From assembly GCA_030691585.1 (NCBI GenBank), contig JAUYEC010000142.1, forward strand, positions 1-9,537: a stretch of DNA of 9,537 bases, in the 5' to 3' direction. This DNA is from Candidatus Omnitrophota bacterium. Its GTDB lineage: Bacteria > Omnitrophota > Gorgyraeia > Gygaellales > Profunditerraquicolaceae. Each line of letters starts with the position of its first letter. Position 1 is the first letter of the stretch. A program made the translations under genes and the position numbers. Positions 1-7,700 of the stretch are shown here, piece by piece. Under the pieces are notes generated by a model. That model ran no database searches and was not told where the DNA came from. It saw only the letters and a program-made list of their open reading frames with translations.

Positions 1-1514
1 CGGGCCTTGTCGGCCGTAAATTTGCGGAAGATATTCTTTACGCAAAAATCGATCTGGCGCAGGCTCAAAAACAAAGTCAAGGCCACCAGGGCCACCGTGC
101 CCGCAAAACGCCGCCTGTTATAAACATAGGCGCTCAAATCCCCGATATAATTTATCCCTAAGGCGGCCAATAGATACGGCATAGGCAAAATATAGATCCT
201 CAGCATATGATACGGATAGACATTGACAAACGCCGCAGTAGCGGCAATCAGCCAGGCCAGCGGAAATATCTGCCTTGTATCCAGCCGCTCCCTCTTGTAT
301 GCCCTGCGCGCTATATCAAAGAATAGCCCGAAAATACCGAAGAGAAAAAATAAATTTACCGCGGGGTCATAACATTGCCTGTAGTATGAGACCATGATCC
401 TTGCTGATTCACTAAAATCAAGGGCTACTTTGGCGTAACCCGTCCTGAAGGCGAATATGGAACTAAGAACAGATAGATATACCGGCCTGCCGTATATGGC
501 CAGGGCCTTGCCACCAAAAACAAAGGGCGCCCTGAACGGGCCGATGCCTCCGGCATAATAGGTATCCCTGTAGTGCCCGAATTGCTGCCCGAAAAAGTTT
601 ACGTCTAACTGGACAAATAGATCCGCCAACAACAAAATAACCGCGGCAATGGCAAAAAACAAAAGATGGAATCTTAATGCTTCTTGAAGGATGCCCGGAA
701 GTTTCCGGAACACAAAATACCCCATTAAAAGCAATAAGCTTATGCCCGCGTAATATAACGCCGCAAAGCTCGATACAAACATCGCCCTTAATAATAAGAT
801 CAAATACAAAAATGCCAGCACTGCCCCGATATAAAAAATAATCCTTAAAATTACAGGCGCCCTGCTGCGGGGGGCCCCCTGATTGAAATTAGCGGCATCC
901 TTACGGAAGTTGATCAGATTGAGAAGAGCATAGCTTACAAAAAAGAGCAGCAAAAGCATTGAATAAATGGCCTGGAGGCAGCTTAACGCATAAAAGAAGC
1001 TGCTTAAGGCCATTTTTTGCCCCGAGTGTTCCCGGAAGGCGCGCAGATAATAATAAACGCTCAGGATATTAAGGAAGGCGATCAGGGTGTATTCATTCCA
1101 GGTATAAACATTGATGAGGTAGATTGGCGCAACTGCAACCAGATAAGCGAATACCAGGCCAAAGGCCTTGCTAAAGAAATCCTTGCCTATTTGAAAGCAG
1201 ACGATGATCACACCCAGGTGAAACAGCGCCGAAACAAATTCCATTGAGAAGTCCGTCGGGCCAAAGATGTAGAAAAACGGGTACACCAGATATGAAAATA
1301 CAGTGGAATGGATACTGTAGGTGGACCCCAGGTAAAAACAAAGCCTGAATTTATCCGTCATCTCCAGGGCCAGGAGGTTAAAATAATGGTTGTCGTAATA
1401 AAAACCGTAATACCTTGAAAACGTAAAGGCAAATATCACCACCGGCATTGCCAAGGCCGGCAAGAGAAAAAGATTAGCTCTTATCAATTTTTTCCAATCC
1501 GGGAATTTACTCAT
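1..1514 (-). CDS. GT-C membrane glycosyltransferase (GT39/ArnT-like), 3' end cut by window
   Basis: Translating the minus strand from the ATG at 1514-1512 gives an open frame of about 504 residues to the window edge with no stop, so the C-terminus is missing. The protein is strongly hydrophobic with many predicted membrane spans: one near residues 14-34, then hydrophobic blocks throughout, e.g. around 95-107, 117-135, 172-200 and several beyond 225. The first span is followed by an aromatic, acidic loop (FYYDNHYF, residues 38-45) where GT-C enzymes of the GT39/PMT/ArnT type carry their acidic catalytic residue; here it reads D41-N42 rather than the common D-E. Such enzymes move a sugar from a polyprenyl-phosphate donor to an acceptor on the outer face of the membrane. 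The start is supported by a GGAG ribosome site 5 bases upstream and by a one-base TAATG overlap with the radical SAM gene. Family-level call is fairly good; donor and acceptor are unknown. Confidence 0.75.
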   Translation of the reverse strand, partial: MSKFPDWKKLIRANLFLLPALAMPVVIFAFTFSRYYGFYYDNHYFNLLALEMTDKFRLCFYLGSTYSIHSTVFSYLVYPFFYIFGPTDFSMEFVSALFHLGVIIVCFQIGKDFFSKAFGLVFAYLVAVAPIYLINVYTWNEYTLIAFLNILSVYYYLRAFREHSGQKMALSSFFYALSCLQAIYSMLLLLFFVSYALLNLINFRKDAANFNQGAPRSRAPVILRIIFYIGAVLAFLYLILLLRAMFVSSFAALYYAGISLLLLMGYFVFRKLPGILQEALRFHLLFFAIAAVILLLADLFVQLDVNFFGQQFGHYRDTYYAGGIGPFRAPFVFGGKALAIYGRPVYLSVLSSIFAFRTGYAKVALDFSESARIMVSYYRQCYDPAVNLFFLFGIFGLFFDIARRAYKRERLDTRQIFPLAWLIAATAAFVNVYPYHMLRIYILPMPYLLAALGINYIGDLSAYVYNRRRFAGTVALVALTLFLSLRQIDFCVKNIFRKFTADKA

Positions 1515-2953
1515 TAATTCTCCAGAAGCATCCTTTTTAAATACCACAAACTATACAACGGATGCCTGATCAATTTCTTCAGCCATTTCAGGAAATTCGA
1601 TGGCAGATATGCCCAAAAGAATTTCTTCATGATCGCAGAAACCCTGACTTTGAGCATCTCCCGGTCGAATCCGTCCGGGGTAAACACCGGCACGCAGGGA
1701 TGAGTATATAAAGACGGATTTTCGATCTCCGGGGCATAAACATATTTTACCCAATCATCCTGCCCCTGCAGAGCGGCTAATTTTGTGCCGGGATAGACCT
1801 GGGTAACAAACCAGTTCGCGTATGTCGGCTTGAGTTCCAGGGCAAAACGGACACTCTCCCGGATAGTCCCTTCTGTCTCGCCGGGGTTTCCGACCATAAA
1901 AAACGCGTATGCCTCAATGCCCGCATTTTTGGTAAGCTTGACCGCGTTTCTTACCTGCGCCAGGTCCTGCGCCTTATTTATATTTTCCAATACCGCGGGA
2001 GACGCGCTTTCTACGCCGTATTGGATCCTCGCACAACCAGCCTCTTTCATAAGGCCGAGCAATTTTGCGTCTTGCCCCGCGCAGCGCGAAAGGCAATCCC
2101 AGTGATACCTGTTTAAGCCCTTTTTTATGAGCAGGCGGCAAATCTCCTCCACCCTTGCTTTATCCAGGGTAAAATTATCATCCATAAAAGAAATGGAGCG
2201 GACCGCCGGATAGCGCCCGAGGACAAACTCGATCTCTTCAACGACACTTTGCGCCCTGCGCCCGCGCCACTTGGAAAAAGTGCTGCCCGAACTGCAGAAA
2301 GCGCAGGAATACGGGCATCCGCGGCTGGTCATGACCTGTGCCGCGCAGGACAGGTCATGCGTAAAATGCCCCAGGTATTTGTTAAAATCCGTGAGGTGGC
2401 GCGCCGGATACGGCAAACTGTCTAAGTCTTTGATATAAAGATCTCCGGGATTGACTTTTATATCCGCGCCATCCCTGTAAGCTATTCCTTTTACATTGTC
2501 CAAAGGAGCCCGCTTTAAGAGGGCCATAGCCAGGTCCCGGAATATAAACTCTCCTTCCCCGAAAACTACAAAATCCGCGCCGTAATTCTCTAAAAGGTTG
2601 CGGTGATCATGTGTCGCGTGCGGCCCGCCAAAGACAATTACGACATCCTTATTCCAGGCTTTAGATAACCTGGCAGATTCCACGGCAGTTTTAATATTGG
2701 CGGTATAAGTAGTTATTCCGATGACCTGCGGGGAAAACCCGCGGATACGCTCCATCATTTGCTCCATTGAGAAGTCATTGATCTGGGCATTAAGAATGGA
2801 AACCTCAAAATCATTTTGTTGGAGCACCGCGGCGATATAACCCAGCCCCAAAGGAAAACCCTTTATCACCTTGACGCAATCCCGCAATTTTTTTGAAGAG
2901 CGGTATGGCTCTATGGCGCTTATTTCCGGAGGGACAAGCAGGAGAATTTTCAT
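1514..2953 (-). CDS. B12-binding-fold radical SAM protein
   Basis: 479 residues, a complete two-domain member of the BchE/HpnR-like superfamily. Residues 1-145 form a Rossmann-like cobalamin-binding-type domain (KILLLVPP start, PLGLGYIAAVL at 34-44, VFGGPHAT at 107-114, FGEGE at 131-135). Residues from about 200 to 400 form the radical SAM barrel: CPYSCAFC gives the 4Fe-4S ligands C213, C217 and C220; GVESASP at 313-319 and VGNPGET at 354-360 are typical later strands. The domain I would expect to carry the DxHxxG cobalamin-His motif reads LNAQINDFS (54-62), so the usual lower ligand is absent; B12 may bind without it or not at all. A basic, aromatic tail (440-479) may sit on the membrane. 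Known relatives methylate unreactive carbons or rearrange cofactors and lipids; here a role in modifying the glycan or its lipid is inferred from neighbours. The start touches the preceding TAA directly; no Shine-Dalgarno is seen, so translational coupling is likely. Confidence 0.88.
   Translation of the reverse strand: MKILLLVPPEISAIEPYRSSKKLRDCVKVIKGFPLGLGYIAAVLQQNDFEVSILNAQINDFSMEQMMERIRGFSPQVIGITTYTANIKTAVESARLSKAWNKDVVIVFGGPHATHDHRNLLENYGADFVVFGEGEFIFRDLAMALLKRAPLDNVKGIAYRDGADIKVNPGDLYIKDLDSLPYPARHLTDFNKYLGHFTHDLSCAAQVMTSRGCPYSCAFCSSGSTFSKWRGRRAQSVVEEIEFVLGRYPAVRSISFMDDNFTLDKARVEEICRLLIKKGLNRYHWDCLSRCAGQDAKLLGLMKEAGCARIQYGVESASPAVLENINKAQDLAQVRNAVKLTKNAGIEAYAFFMVGNPGETEGTIRESVRFALELKPTYANWFVTQVYPGTKLAALQGQDDWVKYVYAPEIENPSLYTHPCVPVFTPDGFDREMLKVRVSAIMKKFFWAYLPSNFLKWLKKLIRHPLYSLWYLKRMLLEN
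1520..1523 (-). promoter_or_regulatory. Ribosome binding site of the GT-C gene
   Basis: GGAG on the minus strand, followed by the 5-base spacer AATTA and then ATG. It lies inside the last codons of the radical SAM gene. It is the clearest Shine-Dalgarno site in the window and fixes the start of the GT-C gene at 1514. Confidence 0.6.
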
Positions 2954-3565
2954 TTATTTTTTAGACGCTTTGATAATAAATTGAAAAGCAAACAACTTTT
3001 TATACAACTTGCCCAGCAGTTTTATCACGCGGTTCCTGCTGCCTATCCAGTCTACGCGGTATCCGGCCCTCTCTATCAAGGCCATGGCTGACTTTTGGGT
3101 AAAAAAACGCAGGTGCCCGCCGTCAAGTATCCCGGGGCTGTAATCAAACCTGCCAAACAACAGGTTAATCCGGACCTGCCAGTTAGCGACGTTAGGCATA
3201 CAAACCAGGATATAACCTTCAGGCGCTAAATAGCTCCGGAACATAGAAAGGGTTTTTTCGGGTTCTGATAAATGCTCCAGTATATCGGCAAAAACAATCA
3301 CGTCAAAATATCCGTGCGCATAAGCCAGGCCGTCAAACTCTTCCAGGTCCGAGACGATCAGCTCATCATAATTGGCCCTGGCGATCTCCGCCAGATCCTT
3401 ATCAGCCTCGATGCCCACGCTAAAACAATGTTTAAGTTTTAAGGCAACGCCTAGCTTCCCCGGTCCGCAGCCGACATCCAATACTTTCTTGCCCGGCTCT
3501 ATAAGCGCGCAAATTTCCGCGTTCAGCGGCACCTTTCCGTAATCATCCTTTTTAAATATAGTCAT
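2954..3565 (-). CDS. Class I SAM-dependent methyltransferase
   Basis: 203 residues, a compact single-domain methyltransferase of the Methyltransf_11/23 (UbiG-like) type. Motif I is VLDVGCGPGKLG at 28-39, the acidic residue that should hold the SAM ribose is E53 (GIEAD), motif II has VSDLEEF at 71-77, and FADILEHL at 92-99 followed by LAPEGYILVCMPN (113-125) matches the post-I to motif III region. LDGGHLRFFT at 147-156 is typical of members found in O-antigen and other surface polysaccharide loci. It would transfer a methyl group from SAM to a small molecule, sugar or lipid in the cytoplasm; the acceptor cannot be read. The ATG at 3565 is the only plausible start: reading upstream in frame meets a TAA within eleven codons and no alternative start codon. 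No good Shine-Dalgarno is visible. Its stop codon is followed immediately by the ATG of the radical SAM gene, which suggests the two are made together. Confidence 0.87.
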   Translation of the reverse strand: MTIFKKDDYGKVPLNAEICALIEPGKKVLDVGCGPGKLGVALKLKHCFSVGIEADKDLAEIARANYDELIVSDLEEFDGLAYAHGYFDVIVFADILEHLSEPEKTLSMFRSYLAPEGYILVCMPNVANWQVRINLLFGRFDYSPGILDGGHLRFFTQKSAMALIERAGYRVDWIGSRNRVIKLLGKLYKKLFAFQFIIKASKK

Positions 3566-3573
3566 AGAGCATT

Positions 3574-3591
3574 CTTCGGGCGAGACCGAAG
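3574..3591 (-). repeat. Small inverted repeat in the methyltransferase leader
   Basis: CTTCGG at 3574-3579 and CCGAAG at 3586-3591 pair across a 6-base loop. In the minus-strand transcript the hairpin would end 8 bases before the methyltransferase ATG, covering the region where a ribosome site would be. It could tune translation, but a 6-bp match of this kind can arise by chance. Confidence 0.3.
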
Positions 3592-3600
3592 GCCGTTATT

Positions 3601-3629
3601 GTAGGGACAGGTTTTAAACCTGTCCCTAC
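3601..3629. repeat. GTAG-headed palindrome, copy 1 (REP-like)
   Basis: A perfect inverted repeat: arm GTAGGGACAGGTTT (3601-3614), single centre base 3615, and its exact reverse complement at 3616-3629. It has the same 14+1+14 design as the palindrome at 4674-4702, from which it differs at arm positions 7 and 9, each matched by the partner change in the other arm. Neither strand has a U-run directly after it, so it is unlikely to be an intrinsic terminator. The GTAG head resembles REP elements mobilised by RAYT (TnpA_REP) transposases; no transposase is in this window. Confidence 0.8.
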
Positions 3630-3649
3630 TGACGCGTTCTTATGTATTA

Positions 3650-4630
3650 TTAAATAAATCTTGGCATACCGACTTTTCTATAGATATTAAGCTTACCGCT
3701 GCCCTTGACCATTTTTTTCAAGATCCGCGCGTCGCCTACCTTGCGCCCGGCCTGGACAACGCTGCGCTGGCGCATTGTATCCGGCAAGTCAATGATGTTT
3801 TTCCGGTACGCCTTAAGATAACCGGAAAAAACCACCTTGCTCTGGCCTTTAAACAGAAAAAACATCATTTCAATAAAACTTAGGGCCAGATAAAGAGGCA
3901 GGATCGCGGCCAATACCCCGGGGCTATAATTTTTCAGCATAGAACGCAAAAGATTATACTCCCCAAGGTAACGCTTCATGATGGTGCTGGTATATTTGGA
4001 CGAAGAAACGCGCGTGCAAAAAGAATCATGATAAAAAACCGCCTCCGGCACTCCCATAATGTCCCAACCGCGCAGGAACAGGCGCCAGCAAAGATCCCTG
4101 TCTTCGCCGTAAAGGAACATCAACTCATCAAATCCGTTTATCTCAACAAACGCGCCGCGCCGCACGAATATTCCGGCATCGGCGTAAAAAATCGGCCCGG
4201 CATTTTCATAAGGAAAACCAAAGATGTCGCAGGAAAGCCCCAAGGACACCTCGTGTGAGCCGTCATAAGTCATATTCTTGCAGGCAAAGGCGGCCGCGTT
4301 GGGGAATTTAGCCGCGGCGGCGGCCAATTCCGCGATCAGGCGCGGATCGGCGATAATGTCATTATTCAAAAAGAACAGGTATTCGCCCTTTGCCGCCTGC
4401 GCGCCCCGGTTAGAGGCAATGGCCAGGCCAAGGTTCTGTTGGTTATCGATGATCCGTATCTGCGGGTAATTCTCCGCGACAAATCCCAGGCTGCCGTCGC
4501 TTGAGCCGTTATCCACAAAAATAATTTCAATATTACGGTATTCACCGCCAAGCAACGAATCAAAACACGGCTGAAGGTATTTCCTGCCGTTATAATTGAC
4601 GATGATAACGCTGACCAAGGGTTTATTCAT
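3650..4630 (-). CDS. Family 2 glycosyltransferase (rhamnosyltransferase-like)
   Basis: 326 residues. The N-terminal GT-A domain has the classic order of GT2 signatures: VSVIIVNYNG at 6-15, VDNGSSDGS at 39-47 for nucleotide binding, the DxD-equivalent NND at 89-91 that positions metal and sugar nucleotide, and GFDELMFLYGEDRDLCWR at 166-183, where ED at 176-177 supplies the likely catalytic base. This last pattern and H201 (FYHDS) are characteristic of WbbL-like rhamnosyltransferases, though sugar choice cannot be fixed. A hydrophobic stretch at about 238-261 and a basic tail probably anchor the enzyme on the cytoplasmic membrane face, where it would add a sugar from a nucleotide donor to a lipid-linked or glycan acceptor. 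A weak CAGG ribosome site lies 8 bases before the ATG. The gene is bounded on both sides by gaps carrying GTAG palindromes and ends with TAA directly followed by a second, out-of-use TAA. Confidence 0.9.
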   Translation of the reverse strand: MNKPLVSVIIVNYNGRKYLQPCFDSLLGGEYRNIEIIFVDNGSSDGSLGFVAENYPQIRIIDNQQNLGLAIASNRGAQAAKGEYLFFLNNDIIADPRLIAELAAAAAKFPNAAAFACKNMTYDGSHEVSLGLSCDIFGFPYENAGPIFYADAGIFVRRGAFVEINGFDELMFLYGEDRDLCWRLFLRGWDIMGVPEAVFYHDSFCTRVSSSKYTSTIMKRYLGEYNLLRSMLKNYSPGVLAAILPLYLALSFIEMMFFLFKGQSKVVFSGYLKAYRKNIIDLPDTMRQRSVVQAGRKVGDARILKKMVKGSGKLNIYRKVGMPRFI

Positions 4631-4729
4631 ATTGTTAGCCTGGCCCCTACCAGATATTCGTGGTCCCGCTCCTGTAGGGGCGGGTTTGAAACCCGCCCCT
4701 ACAAAATGTAGGCGAGGTTTAAACCTCGC
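4631..4729. other. 99-base gap between the YfhO-like and GT2 genes
   Basis: It is mostly filled by the palindromes at 4674-4702 and 4702-4739 plus a lone GCCCCTAC at 4643-4650 that matches one end of the 4674 element. No promoter boxes, terminator U-run or short coding frame are convincing. The last 20 or so bases before the GT2 start contain only a weak CAGG ribosome site (4639-4642). Confidence 0.5.
4674..4702. repeat. GTAG-headed palindrome, copy 2 (REP-like)
   Basis: Arm GTAGGGGCGGGTTT (4674-4687), centre base 4688, exact reverse complement at 4689-4702: perfect 14-bp arms with a 1-base centre. It is the same family as the 3601-3629 copy and stands in tandem with copy 3, sharing base 4702. 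On the minus strand it is followed by AGGAGCGGG rather than a U-run, so it does not look like a terminator. An RNA hairpin of this strength between two genes could shield the upstream message from 3' exonucleases, as known for REP elements; that role is inference. Confidence 0.82.
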
Positions 4730-4739
4730 CTACATTTTG
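4702..4739. repeat. 38-bp perfect palindrome, GTAG family copy 3, covering a stop codon
   Basis: Bases 4702-4720 are the exact reverse complement of 4721-4739: 19-bp arms with no spacer. The core arm GTAGGCGAGGTTT (4708-4720) is a diverged, one-base-shorter version of the arms in copies 1 and 2. Symmetry continues for six more bases (CAAAAT/ATTTTG) beyond the GTAG head. The outer arm lies in the end of the YfhO-like gene: its final Met codon (4733-4735) and TAG stop (4730-4732) fall inside the palindrome, the stop being the TAG of the GTAG head. Confidence 0.82.
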
Positions 4740-7700
4740 CGCTTGCGCATAATCAAAAATAACACCATCGCCAAAGTGATCAGGGAAATAACTATCCCCG
4801 CCGTCTGCCATCCATTGCGGTAGAAGACCTTGAATTTGCTTTCGCCCGCGCTATCTACGATAAAAGCATTCAGAAACATATCCGCCACGATCGGCTCAAC
4901 AGTGCGCCCCCCCAGAGACATTTTCCAGCCGGGATAATTTGCCTCGGTATGCACTAAGACAAAAGGAGATTCAGAATTGACCCGCCCCCGGTAACCGCCG
5001 GAGCCGTTTGGGGCATAATCGACCTGCGGCGGGCTTTTGGATATAGTGTCTTGCGCATTTGATATGGAAACAAGCTCTAATTCCGCCTTCGCAGGGATAT
5101 TCTTTAATACCAGGCTATGTTTGCCGCTTGAGAAACGTATCTTTCCAAGCCTGATTAAAGACACCGGCCCGCCCGGATCCGGCGCATAATCAAAGGTGGC
5201 GGCGTCCTGGGTATCGATCTTCAATATCATTTTGCTTTTTCCCTGTTCATCCGAAGGCGCCCTGATACTTAAAGAAACCGCATAGTCATCCTCTTGGGCA
5301 ATATAAAGGCCCCAGCGCCCCTCTTGCGGACTGCGCAATATGTTCTGCCGGTTAATAAGATAGTTAACCGGAATATCCTTGAAATCAACGCGCACATTAT
5401 CCAACCCCGCGTAAAGCTGCGCGTCCGGCACTAACGCTAGCGCATCCAGGAAAACAGAAGTCGGATTGATAAGTGTCAATTCCAGCTGATGCCTGCCCTT
5501 TTCCAGGTTACCGTCCCAGACATCCACCCACTGAAAACCCCGGAACGTGCTTGTGTCAATAACAGCCAGTTCTTTACCGTCAAGGCGGGGTAAGAGCGCC
5601 CCGAATCCATCGGCTCCAAAAACCCTGAGGACTATCCGGTAATAATCGCTCTTATCTGCCTGCAGAGTAACGTTACAGCTGCTCCCCTGCTTATCGGTAG
5701 CCACGGCAAAATCGGAAAAACAGAGGTCCCCGAACAAAAAATTTCCCAGGGAATGGTCCTGCGCCGGAACAGGCTGAAGTATGCCGTATGAGCCGCCGTA
5801 AAATATCCAACCCGGATTACTGAAATCGCTAAGCTTAACAAGATGCTCCTGGTTCAACAAAAAGAAAAGGTCGGTGAAATCCGTGTTGTGCAGTATCAAT
5901 TCCGGGCAGGCCTTCTTGAGCGCGGGCAGGGCCGCCAGGTTCTTTGACTGCGCGATAAAGAGCGGCGCCAAACGCATGCCGGAATCCGGCAAAAAAAACT
6001 GATCAAACTTTTTAAGGCTCAAGAAATCATAGGCATTACTGCCTCCTAATACCATTAAACCTACTGCCGGATAAAGACGGTAACCGCTAAAGGCGGTTTT
6101 ATTCTCAAATATGGCCACATCTCTGGTGCCGGCAGAAAACATTTTAAAAGCTGGATCATCGGAAAGGCGGTCTGTAACAAAACGGAACTCCGTAGTCTGC
6201 GCGGAATAATATTCTTCTTCGTCACGAAGAGCATCCGCGGCGCTATCGGCGCGCGGCGGCATATACCCGGGTTTATCAAATGTCGTCTCTCTGCGTGAAT
6301 GCAGGCGCGGGGACAAAACATACTTGATCCCAAATAAAGACAGGTATTTGTCCAGGTAATCCTTATTTATGCCTCTAGCCATTAGGTCAAGCCCGTCAGG
6401 AAACATCCGCTGGCCGATACCAAGATAGCCCGGGGTTCCGAAACATTCAACAACCCTGTTGCCGTCTGCATTATTGTTCCTCAGCCAATCCTGGACCTGG
6501 GAAAAATAGGCCGGCTCTTTTGCCGGAATAAAGGTCCAATTATACCGGTTGGCGTAAAAATCAGCGGCATAGAGATACGGGGCCAATACCAGGATCAACA
6601 GCGGCACGGCCCTGGACCTGGGCAATTTCAGGATCAAGAACCCCGACAACAAACAAATGGATAAAACGCCCTGATAGAAATAACGGTAGGGCGCCCGCGC
6701 CATATGGAAATAAGGTATGAACTTATACGCCCAGGAAAAAAGGCTAAACGGACCCAGCCGCATCCCTAAAGAAAATAAAAAGGAAACAGCGCCAAGCAAT
6801 AAAAAAAGCAGGGCAAATTTATTAAATTTTTTATCGCGGAGGCCGATGTATACCCCGGCTAAAGCCATAATAAAGGGGAGCGCGTAAATAAGCATAAATC
6901 CCGGCGCAGGATAGGCCCCGTTTTTAAGCGGTGTAATAAACCACGGCCAGTGAAACAAGGTTATCGCTGAAAATAAAGACTGGGAATGGCTCCAGGAGTG
7001 GGCGTCAGGGATTCTGGCGGAAAATTTGGTCCACGTCCCTCCTTCAGTGAGGCTGCGCGTCCACGGATAACCTTCGATCAAGGTTGGCAAGATGAAAAAC
7101 AGGGACAAAAGCAAAGTTACCGCGGCGATCCAGAAGAATATCTTTAATGCCTTAGGCAAATCCACCGCCTGGGGCCGCAGGTATAAAACACCCAGCGCGA
7201 ATAGAAAATAAAAGAGCCCGGCAATAAAGACATTCTGCGGGTGCGAGAGTAAATTAAAAGCGATGACCAATGCCGCCACAAGGCTGTAACGCAGGAAATT
7301 CGGCGCGTCCAGCGCTTTAAAAATAAACAAAAATGCCAGGGGCAGGCAGAAATAGGTAGTGGAATAATGCAGGTAAGAAAGCATTTCGCCGATAAAAAAC
7401 GGTGTGAAGGCATAAAGGACGGCGGAGAATAGCGCGGCAAGGCGGCTCTTGTACAAATACAGCGCTAAAAAAAACATGGAGAGGCCGGCAAGCATAAAAT
7501 ACAGGACCTGATATATTTTAATGGAAAGAGCGAGGTTGTGCGTCAGAAAATAAAGCAACGCCTGGCCGAGCACATGAAGGTTGGCGGCAAAGACAAATAT
7601 CGGAGCGCTGTAAGTCGAACTCCAGAGGGAGATAGCTCCGTGGCGCGTAATATTCCTGACTAATTCCAGGGTAAAATCATAATCACCCTCAAAGGTCCCT

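Larger units (their letters stand above)
3566..3649. other. 84-base gap between GT2 and methyltransferase genes
   Basis: This gap holds the 29-bp GTAG palindrome (3601-3629) and a smaller 6-bp hairpin (3574-3591) just before the methyltransferase ATG. No promoter with recognisable -35 and -10 boxes and no short gene were seen. Minus-strand readthrough from GT2 into the methyltransferase is the simplest reading. Confidence 0.5.

Noticed and set aside
1017..1247. Plus-strand 76-residue open frame
   Set aside because: It lies wholly inside the GT-C membrane protein on the other strand, which reads through as a coherent hydrophobic protein; the plus-strand product shows no family signs.
4674..4739. 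Tandem strong hairpins as an intrinsic terminator between the YfhO-like and GT2 genes
   Set aside because: On the minus strand no U-run follows either hairpin (the next bases are AGGAGCGGG), and the same element type recurs in another gap, which fits a dispersed repeat better.
3601..4739. Repeats as a CRISPR array
   Set aside because: Only three copies, two in direct contact and one about 1 kb away across a gene, with no regular spacers and no cas genes.
4596..4823. Plus-strand 75-residue open frame across the palindromes
   Set aside because: It starts inside the GT2 gene, runs through the repeats and ends inside the YfhO-like gene; its middle is just translated palindrome.
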